A stretch of DNA of 5,588 nt from positions 2,059 through 7,646 of the forward strand of contig VBLA01000367.1 in assembly GCA_005879245.1 (NCBI GenBank). The letters are read 5' to 3'. Shown here piece after piece: positions 1 through 5,588 of the stretch. The stretch comes from Deltaproteobacteria bacterium. GTDB lineage: Bacteria > Desulfobacterota > Binatia > DP-6. The translations under genes were made by a program, and so were the position numbers. Numbering within the stretch: the first letter of the stretch is position 1; each line of letters opens with the position of its first letter. The notes under the pieces are model-generated. The model did not search any database. It worked only from the letters and a program-made list of their open reading frames with translations, and was not told where the DNA came from.

Positions 1-966
1 CTGGCCGCGATCCGCGACGTACTCGCGGTCCGCTGCGACGAGGCGGATCGCGTGCGGGTGCTCGACATCGCCCGCCGTCAGGTCGACCAGGTGGTGGGGC
101 TGGTCGACGACCTCCGCGACCTGGCGGATACCACGCAGGGGACGATCGAGCTCCACAAGGAACGGGTGTCCCTGGCGAGGGTGGTCGAGCGGGGCCTGCA
201 GCGCGCGCGGCCGCCCCTCGAAGACGGCGACCCGGTGCTCTCGGTCTCGCTGCCGCCGGAGTGCATCGAGCTCGACGCCGATCCCGTTCGGCTGGAGCAG
301 ATGGTCGCGAGCCTCCTCGAAGGCGTCGCGAGGGACAGCGAGCCGGGCAGCCGAATCGAGATCCTCGTCGAACGGGAGGGTGAGGAGGCGGTCCTCCGCG
401 TGCGCAATCCCGAGATGGCCGAGGGCCGACACCGCGACCTCGGTCTCGGGCCGACCGTCGTCCGGAAGCTCGTCGAGCTGCACGGCGGGCGCCTCGAGCT
501 GCAGGAGGACGGGCAGGGCCGCGGCGCCGAGGTGGTGGTGCGGCTCCCCGCGCTCGCGAGGGCCGAGGTGGAGATGGAGCGAGAGATCGGCCGCACCCGC
601 GTGCTCCTGGTGGACGACAATCTCGATGCGGCGAACGGTCTTGCGATGCTGCTCGGATTGCTGGGTCACGAGGTGCAGATCGTCAACGACGGACCGGCGG
701 CGCTCGCGGCGGCGCGCACGAATGCGCCCGACGTGGCGCTCGTCGACATCGGGCTCCCCGGGATGGACGGCTATGCGGTGGCGCAGCGGATACGCGAACG
801 CTCGGGAAAGAAGGTCATGCTCGTGGCGTTGACGGGTTACGGCAGCGAGGAGGACCGGCAGCGCGCGCTTGCCGCGGGCTTCGACTACCACCTCGTCAAG
901 CCGGTCGACCTCGATACCCTCGAGGGCTTGGTTGCGGGGCTCGGTAAGCCCTCATCCCTGCACTGA
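1..966 (+). CDS. Hybrid sensor histidine kinase/response regulator, C-terminal part (5' end outside window)
   Basis: The frame is open from base 1, so the N-terminus, including the phospho-accepting histidine, lies upstream; the GTG at 52 is internal. The first ~45 codons read as the second half of a HisKA dimerisation helix pair (RRQVDQVVGLVDDL, then a T-G-IEL-KERV linker). An ATPase (HATPase_c) region follows at about 230-555. It keeps DPVRLEQ and a G2-like DLGLG followed by VRKLVELHGG. The N box reads SLLEGVAR where NLLxNAxK is usual, and no DxGxG G1 box is seen. A receiver domain occupies about 595-950 with every key residue present: the acidic pair (613-618), phospho-acceptor Asp in LVDIGLPGMDG (745-747), Thr in ALTGYG (832-834) and Lys in LVKPVD (898-900). 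Known role of the family: signal-driven autophosphorylation and transfer to the receiver. Whether this kinase binds ATP normally is doubtful. It ends convergently with the lemA-like gene. Confidence 0.9.
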   Translation: MAAIRDVLAVRCDEADRVRVLDIARRQVDQVVGLVDDLRDLADTTQGTIELHKERVSLARVVERGLQRARPPLEDGDPVLSVSLPPECIELDADPVRLEQMVASLLEGVARDSEPGSRIEILVEREGEEAVLRVRNPEMAEGRHRDLGLGPTVVRKLVELHGGRLELQEDGQGRGAEVVVRLPALARAEVEMEREIGRTRVLLVDDNLDAANGLAMLLGLLGHEVQIVNDGPAALAAARTNAPDVALVDIGLPGMDGYAVAQRIRERSGKKVMLVALTGYGSEEDRQRALAAGFDYHLVKPVDLDTLEGLVAGLGKPSSLH

Positions 967-970
967 GAGA

Positions 971-985
971 GCCCGCGGCCCGGGC
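971..985. terminator. Possible GC-only hairpin between convergent genes
   Basis: GCCCG at 971-975 pairs with CGGGC at 981-985 around a 5-base loop, five bases after the kinase stop codon and in the gap between two convergent genes. No T-run follows on either strand, so it does not meet the standard for an intrinsic terminator. It could still slow polymerase or protect a 3' end. Weak call. Confidence 0.25.
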
Positions 986-1040
986 AGACGCTACGCCGGT
1001 TTCCTCGCCACGACCCGCTCGACGATCCCCCGCTTAACGC

Positions 1041-1616
1041 CTACGGCTGCGCCGCCGGCTCGCCGGGCCGCGAGCCGAAATCCACCTTCGGCACCTTGTG
1101 GGCCTCCTCGGGTGCCTCGAAGTACTTCTCCGGCTTGAAGCCGAGCGATTCCGCGTAGAGCATGTGCGGGAAGCTCTTGATGTACTCGTTGTACGTGCGG
1201 ACGGCATCGTTGTAGCGCATGCGCTCGACCGCGACGCGGTTCTCCGTCCCCGCGAGCTCGTCGGAGAGGCGCGCGAACTGCTGGTTAGCCTTGAGATCGG
1301 GATAACGCTCGGCGACCGCGAGCAGCCGGCCGAGCGCGCCGGAGAGCTCGCTCGCAGCGCCGATCTTGTCGTCGCGGGAGCCGCCGGCGATCAGGCGGGC
1401 CCGCGCGTTGGCGACCCGCTCGAAGATGTCGCGCTCGTGCGCGGCGTAGCCCTTCGTGACCTCGATGAGGTTCGGAATGAGATCGTTCCGCCGCTGGAGC
1501 TGGTTCTCGACCTGGGCCCATGCCGCCTCGATGCGCTCGCGCATCGCGACCATCTCGTTGTAGCCGCAGCCCGCCAGGGTCATCACGCAGAGAAGCGCCG
1601 CTCCTGCTCGCCGCAT
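1041..1616 (-). CDS. lemA: LemA family lipoprotein
   Basis: A 191-residue protein. A short basic N-terminus and hydrophobic stretch end in the lipobox L-A-G-C (Cys17), so it should be lipid-anchored. The residue after Cys is Gly rather than Asp, which by the E. coli rule favours the outer membrane (inference). The remainder matches the LemA four-helix family: an early EAWAQVENQLQRRNDLIPNL segment, KGYAAHE, GALGRLLAVAERYPDLKAN, then ENR-A-ERMRYNDAVRTYN and a FPHMLYAESLGF end. This is the usual LemA length. The biochemical role of LemA proteins is not settled; they are often encoded beside TPM-domain proteins, as here. The ATG at 1616 is supported by a strong AGGAGG seven bases upstream. It is the last gene of a three-gene minus-strand unit, and its SD overlaps the stop codon of the TPM gene, so translational coupling is likely. 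Confidence 0.93.
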   Translation of the reverse strand: MRRAGAALLCVMTLAGCGYNEMVAMRERIEAAWAQVENQLQRRNDLIPNLIEVTKGYAAHERDIFERVANARARLIAGGSRDDKIGAASELSGALGRLLAVAERYPDLKANQQFARLSDELAGTENRVAVERMRYNDAVRTYNEYIKSFPHMLYAESLGFKPEKYFEAPEEAHKVPKVDFGSRPGEPAAQP

Positions 1617-1623
1617 GCTCTGT

Positions 1624-1629
1624 CCTCCT
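1624..1629 (-). promoter_or_regulatory. Shine-Dalgarno site of the lemA-like gene, overlapping the upstream stop
   Basis: On the minus strand the sequence reads TGAGGAGGACAGAGCATG. TGA (1631-1629) ends the TPM gene, AGGAGG (1629-1624) is a near-perfect ribosome binding site, and ATG starts at 1616 after a 7-base spacer. It fixes the LemA start and points to reinitiation by ribosomes leaving the TPM gene. Confidence 0.8.
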
Positions 1630-2378
1630 CACCAGCTCCGGCCCGCGCCGCCACCTCCGAAGCTGCCACCGCCGAATCCTCCGAAGCCGCCGCCACCACC
1701 GCCGAACGGGCCGCCGAAGCCGCCAAACGGATACGGATAGAAGAAGCCCCGGGTGCGCCCCAGCCTAGAAGGGCGCTGCTGTGCCCCGTATAGCATGAGG
1801 GCCAGGAAGACCAGCAGGACGACGAGGACGAGCCACGGCGGAAGGGCCGTCCCGGGCGCTTCTCCGCGGGCGGGGATACCCGTCAGCTCGACGCTGCGTG
1901 CCGCCGCGACGCGCGAGGCCAGCGCGACGACGCCGCGCCAGATGCCGTCGTCCAGGCGGCCGGCGTGGAACGCTGGCAGGATCTCGCGATCCTCGATCTC
2001 CCCGACGAGCCCGTCGGGCAGGATGCCCTCGACGCCGTAGCCCGTGAGGATGCGGAGCTTCCGGTCGCGCACGGCGACCAGGAAGACGATCCCGGTGTCC
2101 TCGCCCTTGTGCCCCGGCTTCCACGCGTCCGCGATGCGGAGAGCGTAGGTGAAATCGTCGAGCGGGTCGGTGCTCTCCACCGTGACGACGGCGATCTCCG
2201 CCCCGGTCTTCTGGCGGAGCTCCTCGAGCAACCGCGTGATCCGGGCCTCCGTGTCGGGCGGGATGACCCGGGCGAGATCCGTGACGAACCCCTGCGGGAT
2301 CGGGACGGGAGCTTCCGGGGCCGCAAGCGCGACGACCGCGACCGTCGCGAGCACCGCGGCCCAGGCGGCGCTACGCAT
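1629..2378 (-). CDS. TPM-domain (YgcG-like) membrane protein with Gly-rich C-terminal tail
   Basis: About 249 residues from the ATG at 2378. A hydrophobic N-terminal segment (RSAAWAAVLATVAVVALAA) is a likely signal peptide. A TPM domain covers roughly residues 25-165: IPQGFVTDLARVI at its start, TGAEIAVVTVES, then GEDTGIVFLVAVRDRKLRI, TGYGVEGILPDG and a P-F-AGRLDDGIWRGV end. Around residues 183-203 is a transmembrane helix (PWLVLVVLLVFLALMLYG). The tail is a low-complexity Gly/Phe run ending in GGGGAGRSW, typical of this family. Family function is unsettled; some TPM proteins have reported phosphatase activity and others act in photosystem repair or envelope roles. The topology suggests an exported domain held by one C-terminal membrane helix. 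The start is uncertain: ATG 2378 overlaps the upstream gene by 8 bases, ATG 2393 and TTG 2396 add 5 or 6 residues, and none has a good SD, which suits coupling to the upstream gene. Confidence 0.9.
   Translation of the reverse strand: MRSAAWAAVLATVAVVALAAPEAPVPIPQGFVTDLARVIPPDTEARITRLLEELRQKTGAEIAVVTVESTDPLDDFTYALRIADAWKPGHKGEDTGIVFLVAVRDRKLRILTGYGVEGILPDGLVGEIEDREILPAFHAGRLDDGIWRGVVALASRVAAARSVELTGIPARGEAPGTALPPWLVLVVLLVFLALMLYGAQQRPSRLGRTRGFFYPYPFGGFGGPFGGGGGGFGGFGGGSFGGGGAGRSW
1636..1745 (-). repeat. Low-complexity Gly/Phe-coding tract
   Basis: On the plus strand this is a run of imperfect CCGCC/GAA/ACC units encoding the Gly- and Phe-rich tail of the TPM protein, with repeated GGFGG and FGGGG blocks. 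Such tails are normal in this family. The DNA is prone to slippage, so length differences between strains would be expected here first. Confidence 0.6.
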
Positions 2379-3105
2379 CGGGTACGAGGGCATCAACCGC
2401 GGCGACGATGCGCTCGATCTCGCAGAGGTACGCGGCGAACGCGCCGTGCAGCGCCCGCCGATCGAGACGGCCGAGGCCCGCGCGCCGCTCGAGCAGGCGC
2501 CGCATGGTCGGGAGCGTCCCGAGCAGCGCCTCGCCGGCGGCGAGCACGTCCGCGTAGGCGAACGGGGCGTCGCCGCCGCGCAGGCCGAGGAGGTGCCGCA
2601 GGACGACGAGGAAGCTCTTCAGCGAATCGAGCATGAGCTGCTCGAGCGCCCGCGGGGAGGCGGCCGCTTCGAGGAAGAGCGCGCGCAGGCGGAGCAGCTT
2701 CCCGCGCGCTTCCTGCTCGCACTCGCGCCGGAGGGCCGCGGGGTCGAGCGCGAGCGTCGCGAAGACGTTCCGGCCGGCGAGGACCCGATGCTGGCGACGG
2801 ATGTCGTCGAGCTCCATCGGGAAGGTGTCGCGTGCGCCAGTGAGGTACGCGTCGTCCAGGACGACGGGCACGGCGAAGCCGTGTCGCCGCCAGCGTCCGA
2901 CCACGGGGACGAGCGCTTCCAGCACTTCAGCGGTGACGCGCGGGACGACGATCGCGGTGTTCAGGTCGGAACGTCCCGCCACCCATTCCTCCCCGGCGGC
3001 GCTGCCATGGAGGACGAGGCACACGAGCTGTCGGCCCAGCGCCTCTTCGACCTCCCGTGCGAAGGCGCTCAACCGCCGCTCGGTGCGGGCGTCCGGTCCC
3101 GGCAT
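2371..3105 (-). CDS. Nucleotidyltransferase-like protein with altered active-site motif
   Basis: A 244-residue soluble protein with no signal peptide or membrane helix. Residues 26-53 (LVCLVLHGSAAGEEW, then SDLNTAIVV) match the strand-turn-helix motif of pol-beta-type nucleotidyltransferases: hG-S, about a dozen residues, D-h-D/E-h. G34-S35 and D47 are present, but the second metal-binding acid is Asn49. Further acids lie at D84-D85 and E98/D100/D101 (FPMELDDIR). The C-terminal half (about 121-240) is predicted mostly helical, rich in Leu, Arg and Ala, perhaps a substrate- or partner-binding bundle. Substrate unknown. It is first in the minus-strand unit; its stop overlaps the start of the TPM gene. 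The ATG at 3105 has a modest AAGGGA 5 bases upstream. The fold assignment is by motif only; it could be a catalytically inactive or atypical family member. Confidence 0.75.
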   Translation of the reverse strand: MPGPDARTERRLSAFAREVEEALGRQLVCLVLHGSAAGEEWVAGRSDLNTAIVVPRVTAEVLEALVPVVGRWRRHGFAVPVVLDDAYLTGARDTFPMELDDIRRQHRVLAGRNVFATLALDPAALRRECEQEARGKLLRLRALFLEAAASPRALEQLMLDSLKSFLVVLRHLLGLRGGDAPFAYADVLAAGEALLGTLPTMRRLLERRAGLGRLDRRALHGAFAAYLCEIERIVAAVDALVPDA

Positions 3106-3110
3106 GCGCG

Positions 3111-3123
3111 TCCCTTAGAGGGA
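3111..3123. repeat. Short inverted repeat in the divergent intergenic gap
   Basis: TCCCT, a 3-base TAG spacer, then AGGGA forms a perfect 5-base inverted repeat within the 41 bases separating the divergent nucleotidyltransferase-like and CobS-like genes. Its minus-strand AGGGA half also serves as the likely SD of the nucleotidyltransferase-like gene. It may be chance, a weak mRNA hairpin or a small operator. Confidence 0.25.
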
Positions 3124-3146
3124 GCGAGGGAGGGGCTGCACGGCGC

Positions 3147-3818
3147 GTGGCTGCGGGGACGCGACGAGAGAGCCAGGCGGCCGGCCTCGCCTTCTATCCG
3201 ATCGTCGGTCTCGCGCTCGGAACGCTGGCGGCGGCCGCGGCGTGGCTCCTCTCGTCGGGAGCGGTGGGAGTGCTCGTGCTCCTCGCCCTCGGCGGCGGGC
3301 GGGCACCGTACGCGCTCGCCGCGGCCGCGGATGCCGCGCTCCGCGCGGGAGGCCGGCCGGAGACCCTCGCCCGGCTCCGCGCCACGCCCGGCTGGGCGGG
3401 GGGCGCGGTCGCCGTCGCGGCGCTGGCGACGCGGCTCTGGGCAGCCTTCAGTCTTCCCGCGCCCGCGCGCACGATCGCCTTCCTCCTCGCTCCCATGCTC
3501 GGGGCCTGGGCGATCGTGGTCCAGTGCTACGGGGGCGCGCCGACGCAGGCGCGGGGTCCCGCCCGGGCGCTCGTCGGGCGCGCCCGGTTCAGGGAATTCG
3601 GCTGGGCGAGCGTGGTCGGGTTCGGCGTGACGCTCGGGGTCGGCGAGGCGATCGGGCTCGCCGTCCTCCTCATGGCGGCGCTCACCACCCTGGGGGTCCG
3701 GATCCTGGTGCACCGCCGGGTCGGTGGACTCACGGGGCGGGTGCTCTCCGCGACGCGGGAGCTGGTCGAGACGGTGGTGCTGGCGACGCTCGGCCTCCTC
3801 GCGCGGCTGATGGGTTGA
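3147..3818 (+). CDS. CobS-like (adenosylcobinamide-GDP ribazoletransferase-related) membrane protein, signature residues missing
   Basis: About 223 residues from GTG 3147; the frame stays open upstream to 3057, but that would overlap the divergent gene. A GGGAGGGG purine run at 3128-3135 is an acceptable though distant SD. The protein is multi-pass, with hydrophobic segments near residues 13-36, 38-50, 86-103, 108-126, 152-185 and 207-222. Similarity to CobS, the membrane enzyme joining AdoCbi-GDP to alpha-ribazole in the last step of cobalamin synthesis, rests on GLAFYPIVGLALG (residues 13-25), LLAPMLGAWAIV (113-124) and RRVGGLTGRVLSATREL (190-206), in the same order as CobS. The family signature GGxHxDGxADxxDG is replaced by GGGRAPYALAAAADAAL (49-65), and the Asp of GG-TGD is Arg198. 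The N-terminal LTRLPVP stretch of normal CobS is absent. No other cobalamin gene is near. It may be a diverged paralogue with another function; ribazoletransferase activity seems unlikely. Confidence 0.72.
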   Translation: MAAGTRRESQAAGLAFYPIVGLALGTLAAAAAWLLSSGAVGVLVLLALGGGRAPYALAAAADAALRAGGRPETLARLRATPGWAGGAVAVAALATRLWAAFSLPAPARTIAFLLAPMLGAWAIVVQCYGGAPTQARGPARALVGRARFREFGWASVVGFGVTLGVGEAIGLAVLLMAALTTLGVRILVHRRVGGLTGRVLSATRELVETVVLATLGLLARLMG

Positions 3819-4003
3819 GTGAGGCGGTCGGATTGGACTCAATGGGAGGCTGTTGACCGGGTCGCGTGCTGCCCGCCGTGACGTGCGCAATGGAGATCGA
3901 GCGCGGGCGGCGGCCGAGCCGCAGTTCCCGACAGTGCGAGACGGGGCGTGGTGGGACGAAATCTTCGACGGCGAGGAAAGGGTCTTCTGCTGCCCGACAA
4001 TCC
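3819..4003. other. Gap between convergent genes without a supported feature
   Basis: These 185 bases separate the end of the CobS-like gene from the end of the small minus-strand gene. Short open frames exist on the plus strand (TTG at 3853, ATG-type starts inside), but their sequences show no domain, no hydrophobic pattern and poor start sites, and the longer one runs across the small minus-strand gene. A 5-base GC inverted repeat (3907-3911 with 3918-3922) has no T-run. I see no terminator, RNA or promoter that I can defend. Confidence 0.5.
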
Positions 4004-4225
4004 CTACTTCTTCATCTCCTTGGCGGCTTCGCGCTCGGCCTTCGCTAGCGCCTCGAACTCGTCCGCCATGGCCGCGTAGGACTTCGCCAGGGTATCGCAG
4101 TGTTGATCAAAGTGGAGCTTCTCGATGAGGGCGCCGCCTGCCTTCCTGTAGGCGTCGGCCATCGCCTTGTGCTCTTCGGATTTCGCCCTGGCGGCTTTGG
4201 CTTCCTGTTCGTAGGCAGCCGCCAA
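4004..4225 (-). CDS. Small charged alpha-helical protein of unknown function, start uncertain
   Basis: 73 residues from TTG 4225. The sequence is almost all Ala, Glu, Lys and Arg with a heptad-like spacing, giving two long helices joined around residues 30-45 (AGGALIEKLHFDQHCDTLAKSY), with one Cys at 43 flanked by His42 and Asp44. It resembles small hypothetical proteins seen in many proteobacteria, in which an H-C-x-x-L-A-K-x-Y segment precedes a final charged helix; I know no function for them and many carry a signal peptide, absent here. The helical pattern continues seven codons upstream of the TTG (TSAEHEK), preceded by a GGAAGGGGG purine run, yet no ATG, GTG or TTG is in frame there; an ACG (4246-4244) sits where a start would be expected. 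It follows the porin gene by 44 bases on the same strand, so co-transcription is likely. Confidence 0.65.
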   Translation of the reverse strand: MAAAYEQEAKAARAKSEEHKAMADAYRKAGGALIEKLHFDQHCDTLAKSYAAMADEFEALAKAEREAAKEMKK

Positions 4226-4249
4226 CTTCTCGTGCTCGGCTGACGTCTT

Positions 4250-4258
4250 CCCCCTTCC
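4250..4258 (-). promoter_or_regulatory. Purine-rich SD-like run upstream of the small gene
   Basis: On the minus strand GGAAGGGGG lies 3-6 bases before an in-frame ACG (4246-4244) and about 24 bases before the TTG at 4225. It is well placed for translation starting near 4246 and badly placed for 4225, which bears on where this small protein begins. Confidence 0.4.
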
Positions 4259-4269
4259 AGCTGTCGGGT

Positions 4270-5556
4270 TCAGTTGAAGACGTAGGTGACGTCGAAGCCG
4301 ATGATGTCCTGGCCGTTCGTGAACTTCGTGATCGGGTTCGGTCCGGTTGGGCCGTTGACGGTCCCCGGGCTATCTGCCGGGAAGGCGTTCCCCTTCGTCG
4401 ACTCGTCGTGCCGGTATTCCACTTGCCCGTACAGGTGCTGGGTGATCAGGTACTTGCCCGTGACGGTGGCCTCGTAGAGCGAGCCCACGATACCGGTCCG
4501 CGTGCCGCCGTGGTCCTCGAACCACTCGCCACGGACGACGGCCGATGCCCTGTCCGTGAAGGCGTAGTTGGCGACCGCGGCGAAGCCCTGCCAGAGGGCG
4601 GCCTCGTTGCCCGCCGCCGCTCCTTCCTCGTGCCCCCAGTCGTAGTTGAGAAGGAGAGTGAGCTCGGAAGTCGGCTTGATCGTGGCTACAAGGTCGGCGA
4701 CGCCGCGCTTGTTGCCCGTCGTGTTGGTCTGTTCGGGCCCCCAGATGCCGTTGGCGGCCAGCGTCACTTGATCGCTCAGCGTGTAGGTGACGTTGCCGAT
4801 GCCGCTCCAGCCCTGGTTGTTGCTTTGCACCTTGTCCCAGCCTTCCACGGCGCCCCCGGTAACGGAGAGCTTGTCGCTGATCGGGTAGCTGACGAGCGCG
4901 CCGGTGTGGGTGAACGGGATCGCGAAGCTGAAGAGGAACGAGCGACTGTAATTGTAGTTCGCCCACGGCTCGATGACCTCGGCGCCGAGGAGTGTTACGA
5001 ACTTCCCGCCCTTCAGCGTGAGACCCTTCAGCGAGGAAGGACCGTCGTCGGGCATGGTCCACGTGAGGTAGGCCTCCTGAACATCGAAGTCATTGGTCTC
5101 GAACGTGTCGCCGTGGGCAACCGCGCCGTTCCCGTTCCAGTCCGCCTTGATGTCGCGTGCGCCCTTCCCCGCGTCGAGCTTGAGCCCGAAACCCGGGATG
5201 AACCACCCCTCGCTGGGGCGCGATGCGCCGAGCTGCCCGAGGGCGGGGACTCCATCATTGTGGTGTTCCAGAGAGTGCAATGCGATCAGGCTTCCCGAAC
5301 GGGGGTTGTTGAAGTTCCACATGTAGGCCTCGGTGAACCCCGCAAAGAGGTGGATCTTGGTCGCGTCCTCGACCCCCTTCTGGCCTGCCGTGATGGTGTT
5401 GTCCTCGAAGTCTCGGAGCGGGTCGAGGAACGAATCCCACTGGCCGCGGGTCGGGTCCTTGGGCGCCTCCTCCTCAGCCCGCACCGGGGCTGCGCCCGCG
5501 AGCACCCCCAGTGCCACGAACCCTAGGAGCCATGCCGTCCCGATTGGATTTTGCAT
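4270..5556 (-). CDS. Outer-membrane beta-barrel porin, BBP2/OmpL-like family
   Basis: 428 residues from ATG 5556. The signal peptide is residues 1-27 (hydrophobic TAWLLGFVALGVLAGAA, cleavage after PVRA). The mature part begins acidic (EEEAPKDP), then HLFAGFTEAYMWNFNNP (about 69-85), FDVQEAYLTW (157-166), LTLKGGKFVTLLGAEVIEP (179-197), then YNYSRSFLFSFAIPFTHTGAL. These are hallmarks of the putative beta-barrel porin-2 family. Alternating hydrophobic strands with aromatic girdles fill the rest, and the protein ends DVTYVFN with an aromatic at the penultimate position, as in BAM-assembled barrels. The role is presumably passive diffusion of solutes or ions across the outer membrane; substrate not readable. 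An upstream in-frame TTG (5574) lies at the SD itself and is not the start. Oddities are a His-rich ALHSLEHHND segment (92-101) and a Gly/Pro-rich loop near 398-408. The small helical gene follows 44 bases downstream. Confidence 0.92.
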   Translation of the reverse strand: MQNPIGTAWLLGFVALGVLAGAAPVRAEEEAPKDPTRGQWDSFLDPLRDFEDNTITAGQKGVEDATKIHLFAGFTEAYMWNFNNPRSGSLIALHSLEHHNDGVPALGQLGASRPSEGWFIPGFGLKLDAGKGARDIKADWNGNGAVAHGDTFETNDFDVQEAYLTWTMPDDGPSSLKGLTLKGGKFVTLLGAEVIEPWANYNYSRSFLFSFAIPFTHTGALVSYPISDKLSVTGGAVEGWDKVQSNNQGWSGIGNVTYTLSDQVTLAANGIWGPEQTNTTGNKRGVADLVATIKPTSELTLLLNYDWGHEEGAAAGNEAALWQGFAAVANYAFTDRASAVVRGEWFEDHGGTRTGIVGSLYEATVTGKYLITQHLYGQVEYRHDESTKGNAFPADSPGTVNGPTGPNPITKFTNGQDIIGFDVTYVFN

Positions 5557-5564
5557 GCGCGCTC

Positions 5565-5572
5565 TCACCTCC
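5565..5572 (-). promoter_or_regulatory. Shine-Dalgarno site deciding the porin start
   Basis: The minus strand reads GGAGGTGA eight bases before ATG 5556, an almost ideal SD. It rules out the in-frame TTG at 5574, which overlaps it, and gives a signal peptide of standard form. Confidence 0.85.
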
Positions 5573-5588
5573 AAGCCGCGGGGTGTGG

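Noticed and set aside
1636..1745. Repetitive CCGCC tract considered as a minisatellite or CRISPR-like array
   Set aside because: Units are imperfect, without spacers, and are explained by the Gly/Phe-rich tail of the TPM protein.
1098..1793. A 231-codon plus-strand open frame opposite the lemA-like gene
   Set aside because: Reverse-strand shadow of LemA and the Gly-rich TPM tail; the LemA assignment is unambiguous.
2149..3630. A 493-codon open frame on the plus strand across the TPM, nucleotidyltransferase-like and CobS-like genes
   Set aside because: It is Arg/Pro/Gly-rich without domain pattern, and lies antisense to two recognisable proteins and out of frame with a third; a product of high GC with few chance stops.
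3825..3859. CGGTC ... GACCG inverted repeat after the CobS-like gene, considered as a terminator
   Set aside because: Five-base arms are 25 bases apart with no inner pairing and no T-run.
3069..3890. A 273-codon minus-strand open frame opposite the CobS-like gene
   Set aside because: Highly Arg/Glu/Pro-rich shadow of a membrane protein's codons, with no domain; it also overlaps the start of the nucleotidyltransferase-like gene in another frame.
3853..4128. Plus-strand open frame beginning TTG, containing a DGAWWDEIFDGEE segment
   Set aside because: The segment looks protein-like, but the start is TTG with an SD only three bases away, the second half is antisense to the small helical gene, and no family is recognised.
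4408..5526. A 372-codon plus-strand open frame opposite the porin gene
   Set aside because: Antisense to a clear porin with signal peptide and SD; the translation shows no domain or sensible start context.

Overview
The window is strongly GC-rich, densely coding DNA from a Gram-negative bacterium. It encodes an outer-membrane beta-barrel porin with a signal peptide, a lipoprotein with a lipobox, and a hybrid sensor kinase. Codon use favours G/C at third positions throughout, and long open frames on the opposite strand are a by-product of this. The gene mix would suit a soil or sediment proteobacterium or a relative such as Rokubacteria or Methylomirabilota, but nothing here fixes the taxon.

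Layout: (1) 1-966, plus strand, is the 3' part of a hybrid histidine kinase/response regulator. Its ATPase domain looks degenerate and its receiver domain is intact. (2) 1041-3105, minus strand, is a tight three-gene unit read from high to low coordinates: a nucleotidyltransferase-like protein, a TPM-domain (YgcG-like) membrane protein with a Gly-rich tail, and a LemA-family lipoprotein. The first two genes overlap, and the stop codon of the second lies in the Shine-Dalgarno region of the third. (3) 3147-3818, plus strand, diverges from that unit across about 41 bases. It encodes a multi-pass membrane protein resembling CobS (cobalamin synthase) but lacking the family's signature acidic residues. 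(4) 3819-4003 has no convincing gene. (5) 4004-5556, minus strand, holds a BBP2/OmpL-like porin followed closely by a small, charged, helical protein whose start codon is unclear.

TPM and LemA proteins are commonly encoded together and are thought to act at the cell envelope; with the porin and the membrane CobS-like protein, the window has an envelope flavour. There is no RNA gene, CRISPR array, insertion sequence or clear mobile element. I do not see a complete new system. The most notable pattern is three neighbouring proteins (kinase ATPase domain, nucleotidyltransferase-like, CobS-like) that each keep a recognisable fold but appear to have lost residues normally needed for catalysis.
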